A DNA stretch of 17,747 nucleotides from Kangiella sp. (GTDB taxonomy: Bacteria; Pseudomonadota; Gammaproteobacteria; Enterobacterales; Kangiellaceae), in NCBI GenBank assembly GCA_002733465.1, contig NVVT01000016.1, forward strand, positions 82,469 to 100,215, read 5' to 3'. Each line of letters opens with the position of its first letter. The first letter of the stretch is position 1. Below the pieces are notes generated by a model, which saw only the letters and a program-made list of their open reading frames with translations, made no database searches and was not told the origin of the DNA. The translations under genes were made by a program, and so were the position numbers. Positions 14,775 through 17,747 of this stretch are shown piece by piece.

Positions 14775-14808
14775 TTATACGTATAGATATGATAAGCTAT
14801 ACGTATAA
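14775..14808 (+). promoter_or_regulatory. Double-palindrome operator and promoter of the toxin-antitoxin pair
   Basis: TTATACGTATAG (14775-14786) and CTATACGTATAA (14797-14808) are perfect inverted copies separated by 10 bp. Each arm is itself centred on the palindrome TATACGTATA, and the two centres are 22 bp apart, about two helical turns. A -10-like TATGAT (14788-14793) lies exactly in the gap. This is the layout expected for repression by two ribbon-helix-helix dimers, here probably the antitoxin encoded 24 bp downstream. Confidence 0.7.
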
Positions 14809-14831
14809 CGAACCAATTTAAACATGAATTT

Positions 14832-15074
14832 ATGTCAACAAAGCTCACTTTATCTCTAAATGAACAAACAATAGCTGATGCTAAACGATGGGCAAAATCG
14901 CACCATACTAGTTTATCTGGATTAGTAGAAAAATATTTTCAGTCTTTAACCAAGCCTTCGGATAATCTGCAGCCACTTGCAAGTAAAACAAATAGTTTAA
15001 TGAGTATGTTTAGTGAATACGACGAAGGGCTTTCTTACAAAGAGCTCTTAGATAAATATAAAACGACCCGTTAA
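14832..15074 (+). CDS. Ribbon-helix-helix antitoxin (DUF6364-like)
   Basis: The 80-residue protein starts with a strand and two helices typical of ribbon-helix-helix DNA-binding antitoxins: KLTLSLNEQTIADAKRWAK (4-22), then TSLSGLVEKYFQSLT (26-40). The MSTKLTLSLNEQTIADAK opening resembles the DUF6364 family. A flexible middle (41-55) leads to a C-terminal helix, SYKELLDKYK (68-77), which would bind the toxin. The gene precedes a PIN-domain gene by 6 bp and follows a paired palindrome, so autoregulation is likely. No obvious ribosome-binding site precedes the ATG at 14832; an overlapping out-of-frame ATG at 14824 leads only to a short frame. Confidence 0.82.
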   Translation: MSTKLTLSLNEQTIADAKRWAKSHHTSLSGLVEKYFQSLTKPSDNLQPLASKTNSLMSMFSEYDEGLSYKELLDKYKTTR

Positions 15075-15080
15075 TAAAAT

Positions 15081-15491
15081 ATGATGATTGCCTATATTGA
15101 TTCAGACGTTATTTTAGATGTGTTGCTTGGTAGAAAAGATTTTGCAAAAGAGTCTGGGCAAATATTAAACATTGTGGAGACAAAGCATCTAACGGGAACA
15201 ACTACACTACTTGCGTTAGCTAATATCCATTACTTATTAAAACGATTTGATAATAAAAATGCATTAAAAGCTATAGCGACTCTAAGAAAAATACTGACAG
15301 TTATGCCTTTAACGGAGCAAGAACTAATAAATGCTTTGGAGTCGGGATTCAAGGATTTTGAAGATGCCATTCAAAATTACACATCTGAAAGCTATGGCTG
15401 TAATATCATCATTACCCGTAACATTAAGGGTTTTACAAAAAGCAAATTACCCGTTTATACACCAAAAGAATATTTGATCAAACATTGCTAA
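15081..15491 (+). CDS. PIN-domain toxin (VapC-like ribonuclease)
   Basis: PIN-domain toxins are Mg2+-dependent ribonucleases that block translation when not held by their antitoxin. The 136-residue protein has the expected pattern: IAYIDSDVILDVLLGR (3-18) with acidic Asp7 and Asp13, ALANIHYLLKR (45-55), KDFEDAIQNY (91-100) with Asp92 and Asp95, and CNIIITRNIKGF (107-118). The family resembles PF13470 more than classic VapC. At the position where many PIN proteins have a central Glu, this protein has Asn48; I am unsure whether this is normal for the subfamily. Start choice is between adjacent Met codons at 15081 and 15084. It overlaps nothing and converges with the RloB-like gene. Confidence 0.82.
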   Translation: MMIAYIDSDVILDVLLGRKDFAKESGQILNIVETKHLTGTTTLLALANIHYLLKRFDNKNALKAIATLRKILTVMPLTEQELINALESGFKDFEDAIQNYTSESYGCNIIITRNIKGFTKSKLPVYTPKEYLIKHC

Positions 15492-15516
15492 TCTGAGAGA
15501 ACCCTAGGAGCTTGTC

Positions 15517-15555
15517 CGAGAATAGCATCATGACAGTATCTGACCCGTATTCTCG
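15517..15555. repeat. 8-bp inverted repeat at the head of the tandem-repeat tract
   Basis: CGAGAATA (15517-15524) and TATTCTCG (15548-15555) are perfect inverted copies with 23 bp between. The right arm runs into the 9-bp tandem array. It may be a hairpin in the toxin transcript tail or part of an old dispersed repeat. Confidence 0.4.
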
Positions 15556-15595
15556 TATTGTCCGTATTGTCCGTATTGTCCGTATTGTCCGTATT
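15546..15595. repeat. Tandem array of a 9-bp unit, CGTATTGTC
   Basis: Four exact copies of CGTATTGTC occupy 15554-15589. They are preceded by a degenerate copy (CGTATTCT, 15546-15553) and followed by a partial copy (CGTATT, 15590-15595). Further loose CGTATT copies continue to about 15620. There are no spacers between copies, so this is not a CRISPR array. It sits in the gap between the convergent toxin and RloB-like genes. Confidence 0.9.
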
Positions 15596-15623
15596 CGTGT
15601 TTCGTATTTTTGTACGTATTTAT

Positions 15624-15644
15624 GCGGTTGGATTCCGCCCTTTT
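15624..15644 (+). terminator. Weak possible terminator after the toxin gene
   Basis: GCGG (15624-15627) and CCGC (15635-15638) form a short GC stem with a 7-nt loop, followed by CCTTTTC. The stem is only 4 bp, so the call is tentative. Confidence 0.3.
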
Positions 15645-15646
15645 CA

Positions 15647-16360
15647 TTATCCTTTACCCATTCTTTTTTTCAGGCTCTCTAAATACTCAACTAATTCATG
15701 TACATTAGCACTTGGATTTATGTCTCCAGATTTTTTTGAAGCCTCAAATATTCTTTTAGAATGTTCTTTAGCAGCACTTATTAGATCTAGCTCATTAAAA
15801 TAGCTATAAAGCCCTTCTTGTTTCTTTTTATAATCAGGCATATAAGCTTTTAAATCATTAATAACTTGATCGCCTACACTGTTATTAATTAAAGGTTCGT
15901 AGGGTTTAGTTGATGGTGTAAAATGCAATAAAAACCAATATTCAAAAGCAGGTATTGATCGAATAGCAGCAAAAATATTATTTTTAGAATATCCCTCTTT
16001 CTTCAATTGCTTATTAATTGAATCTATAGAGCTAAGAGCCTCATGAAATGTTTCATGTTGATCTCTATCAAAAACACAAAATACGCGGTCATAATTTCCA
16101 GATTTCACACGTTCATTATCAAATAATTCTTTAGCATAAGCGACTATACTACGTGGGCTAGATCCACAGCTACCATCAACTTTAATATTCGTAGAGCCAA
16201 GATCTAAACAAACACGCATATCCTCAAAATAATACGGCTCTGTTTTTTCACCCTCACACACAATTAGCACATTATCATAGGGCTGACGACTTGCATTACG
16301 CCGCACCGCATCTTGTTGTCTTTGCGCCTTTCGCTTATGAAATAAATCCTCACTACCCAA
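15647..16360 (-). CDS. RloB-like TOPRIM-fold protein, putative defence effector
   Basis: The 237-residue protein resembles the RloB family (PF13707), which has a TOPRIM-like core. VLIVCEGEKTEPYYFE (31-46) carries Glu36, and RVFCVFDRDQH (92-102) carries Asp98 and Asp100, the acidic pattern of a metal-dependent nuclease. IPAFEYWFLLHF (136-147) is a further family block. The start is a TTG at 16360, with GGAG 8 bp upstream inside the end of the ATPase gene; no in-frame ATG or GTG lies nearby. Only 3 bp separate the genes, so translation is coupled. With the adjacent AAA15-type ATPase this has the make-up of AbiL, and it is analogous to PARIS (AriA ATPase plus AriB TOPRIM). The nuclease role is inferred. 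Confidence 0.82.
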   Translation of the reverse strand: MGSEDLFHKRKAQRQQDAVRRNASRQPYDNVLIVCEGEKTEPYYFEDMRVCLDLGSTNIKVDGSCGSSPRSIVAYAKELFDNERVKSGNYDRVFCVFDRDQHETFHEALSSIDSINKQLKKEGYSKNNIFAAIRSIPAFEYWFLLHFTPSTKPYEPLINNSVGDQVINDLKAYMPDYKKKQEGLYSYFNELDLISAAKEHSKRIFEASKKSGDINPSANVHELVEYLESLKKRMGKG

Positions 16361-16363
16361 AAC

Positions 16364-17638
16364 TTATTCTCCAAGTAGCCTTAATGAACTCACAACAGGT
16401 AAAGCTCCATATTTACCTGCCAAATAAGATTTCTCAAGATTTTCCGCTCCTTTTCTAGGGCTAAAATCAGATAAAGGATAAATTTCTGTTTCCTGTTGCC
16501 TGTCTTTTTTACAAAACCAAATTTGATCCTTTCTAAAAATATCTTGATCTAAAATAGAGGTTTCATGTGTAGTAAAAATTAACTGTGCATTTTTAGGATT
16601 GGTTTTCTTATTATGAAAAAGTGATACTAAAAATTTAACGATGTGCGGATGCAAACTATCATGCAACTCATCAATAAATAAAACCTTTCCATTCTTTAAA
16701 GTATCAATCCAAGGTCCTGCAAAAGAGAAAATTTTTCTCGTGCCATCAGATTCTTCTTCAAGCTCAAATAAAATATCTTTACCCTGTGCACTCTTATGAA
16801 CCGTTTTAATTTCAATAAATTCTTTACCTTCAAGCTCTTTGAGCAAATGAGACTTTAGCTCCAAAGGCATGTCATCAGGCAAAGCAGAGGCATCAATTTT
16901 TTTTGATTCAAATTTCAAATCATCAATATCTAAATCAGCAGATTTAAGGAATTTTAAGACCTCTTCTTTTTCATCACCTTTAGCACAAAGTTCTGCGGTA
17001 TAAGCGCCATTCCAGCCATCAATACCCGTCACGTTAAGAGCATCAGAGAACCAATCATAAATAGGTTTTAATTGATCACTATTAAGCATAACTGCCGTAG
17101 AAAGAAATAAAGCATTCTCACGCGTAGACTCTTTCCATACCTGCTTTTTACCTGCAAAGAATGAACTGAAATCCCATACATACTCATCGTTTTCTTTATC
17201 ATAGGCTCTAATAAACCAGCGTTGAGGTTTTGATTTCGGAAAAGCGTATAACCATTCTTCCAACACTCTTTCTGCTGTTGCGGAAAAGCCATATTGATAT
17301 TTAACACCATCCGCAATAAAGATAATCTCAAATTCTGTTGGCTTGCCAATGGTTGATTCACATAATTTAAAATAGTTTGTAGGTAAGGCATCGCCACGCT
17401 GACTGTTTTTAGCTGAATTCAACACGATTTGTCTCATCACCTGCACTGCTTTGATAAAGTTAGATTTACCTGCTGCATTTGCCCCATAAATGGCGGCTGA
17501 ATGGAGTAGTGGTGACACACTAATAACATTAGGATCAAATGTATTGCCTAACAGATCATCGGCGCTAGCCTTAACAAGGCTAAAAACTTGCTTTGTTTTA
17601 ATGGATCTGAAATTTTCTACAGAAAATTCAATAATCAT
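16364..17638 (-). CDS. AAA15/RloA-type ABC-like ATPase
   Basis: This is a 424-residue ATPase of the COG1106/RloA group. The N-terminus MIIEFSVENFRSIK is typical. Walker A is GANAAGKS (52-59). An ABC-signature-like SDGTR lies at 297-301, Walker B is VLFIDE (319-324) followed by LHDSLHP, and the switch histidine is His358 in FTTHETSILD. A C-terminal YLAGKYGALPVV (405-416 region) is recurrent in this family. About 170 residues between the Walker A and signature motifs form the variable insert expected for a coiled-coil or sensing domain. The gene overlaps neither neighbour and precedes the RloB-like gene by 3 bp. In related systems the ATPase senses a phage factor and holds or releases the TOPRIM partner; here that is inference. 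Confidence 0.85.
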   Translation of the reverse strand: MIIEFSVENFRSIKTKQVFSLVKASADDLLGNTFDPNVISVSPLLHSAAIYGANAAGKSNFIKAVQVMRQIVLNSAKNSQRGDALPTNYFKLCESTIGKPTEFEIIFIADGVKYQYGFSATAERVLEEWLYAFPKSKPQRWFIRAYDKENDEYVWDFSSFFAGKKQVWKESTRENALFLSTAVMLNSDQLKPIYDWFSDALNVTGIDGWNGAYTAELCAKGDEKEEVLKFLKSADLDIDDLKFESKKIDASALPDDMPLELKSHLLKELEGKEFIEIKTVHKSAQGKDILFELEEESDGTRKIFSFAGPWIDTLKNGKVLFIDELHDSLHPHIVKFLVSLFHNKKTNPKNAQLIFTTHETSILDQDIFRKDQIWFCKKDRQQETEIYPLSDFSPRKGAENLEKSYLAGKYGALPVVSSLRLLGE

Positions 17639-17671
17639 AAGTAAATATCAATTTAAAGTTAATTTTTATCA

Positions 17672-17677
17672 ATTATA
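17672..17677 (-). promoter_or_regulatory. Candidate -10 element of the RloA-RloB unit
   Basis: On the minus strand a perfect TATAAT (17677-17672) lies about 34 bp upstream of the ATPase ATG at 17638. No convincing -35 is seen, and the region is very AT-rich, so chance is possible. The remaining bases to 17747 show no gene. Confidence 0.35.
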
Positions 17678-17747
17678 GTCAAAAAATAGCATTAAATATA
17701 GTGGTATATTGGATTTATATATTTTCTCTTTTGTAACCATAACTAGA

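Noticed and set aside
15546..15595. CRISPR array
   Set aside because: The unit is 9 bp and copies are directly adjacent without spacers; no cas genes are nearby.
15558..15803. Plus-strand frame starting MSVLSVLSVLSV
   Set aside because: The repeats come simply from the 9-bp tandem DNA repeat read in frame, and the rest lies antisense to the RloB-like gene.

Overview
The window reads as chromosomal DNA from an AT-rich gammaproteobacterium. The main reason is the block ygfB-pepP-ubiH-ubiI diverging from zapA-6S RNA-ygfA(fau), with rpiA nearby. This is the Escherichia coli zapA/ssrS neighbourhood, except that serA is not between ygfA and rpiA. A sodium-pumping oxaloacetate decarboxylase operon fits a marine or Na+-using lifestyle. 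I cannot name the genus from the sequence alone.

Positions 1-6377 are one closely packed minus-strand operon. It runs from the YgfB (UPF0149) protein to aminopeptidase P, the two FAD hydroxylases UbiH and UbiI of ubiquinone synthesis, an aldehyde dehydrogenase, and a secreted cyclophilin cut by the window edge. A divergent promoter region at about 6460-6560 separates it from a plus-strand group: a 59-residue ZapB-like coiled-coil protein, zapA, 6S RNA with its own promoter, and 5-formyltetrahydrofolate cyclo-ligase.

Positions 8070-9626 are less ordinary. A predicted lipoprotein and a small helical protein form a two-gene unit of unknown function. They converge on a 46-residue secreted or membrane-anchored small protein on the minus strand. 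rpiA follows, and then pyrC on the minus strand. One perfect hairpin overlapping both stop codons probably ends both transcripts. Divergent from pyrC lies oadGAB, whose products couple oxaloacetate decarboxylation to Na+ export.

From about 14764 to the end the content becomes accessory. A ribbon-helix-helix antitoxin and PIN-domain toxin pair is preceded by a striking double palindrome placed over its likely promoter. A tandem array of 9-bp repeats follows. On the opposite strand is a two-gene RloA/RloB-type unit (AAA15/ABC-like ATPase plus a TOPRIM-like RloB protein). Its layout resembles the abortive-infection systems AbiL and PARIS and is the best candidate here for a phage-defence system.
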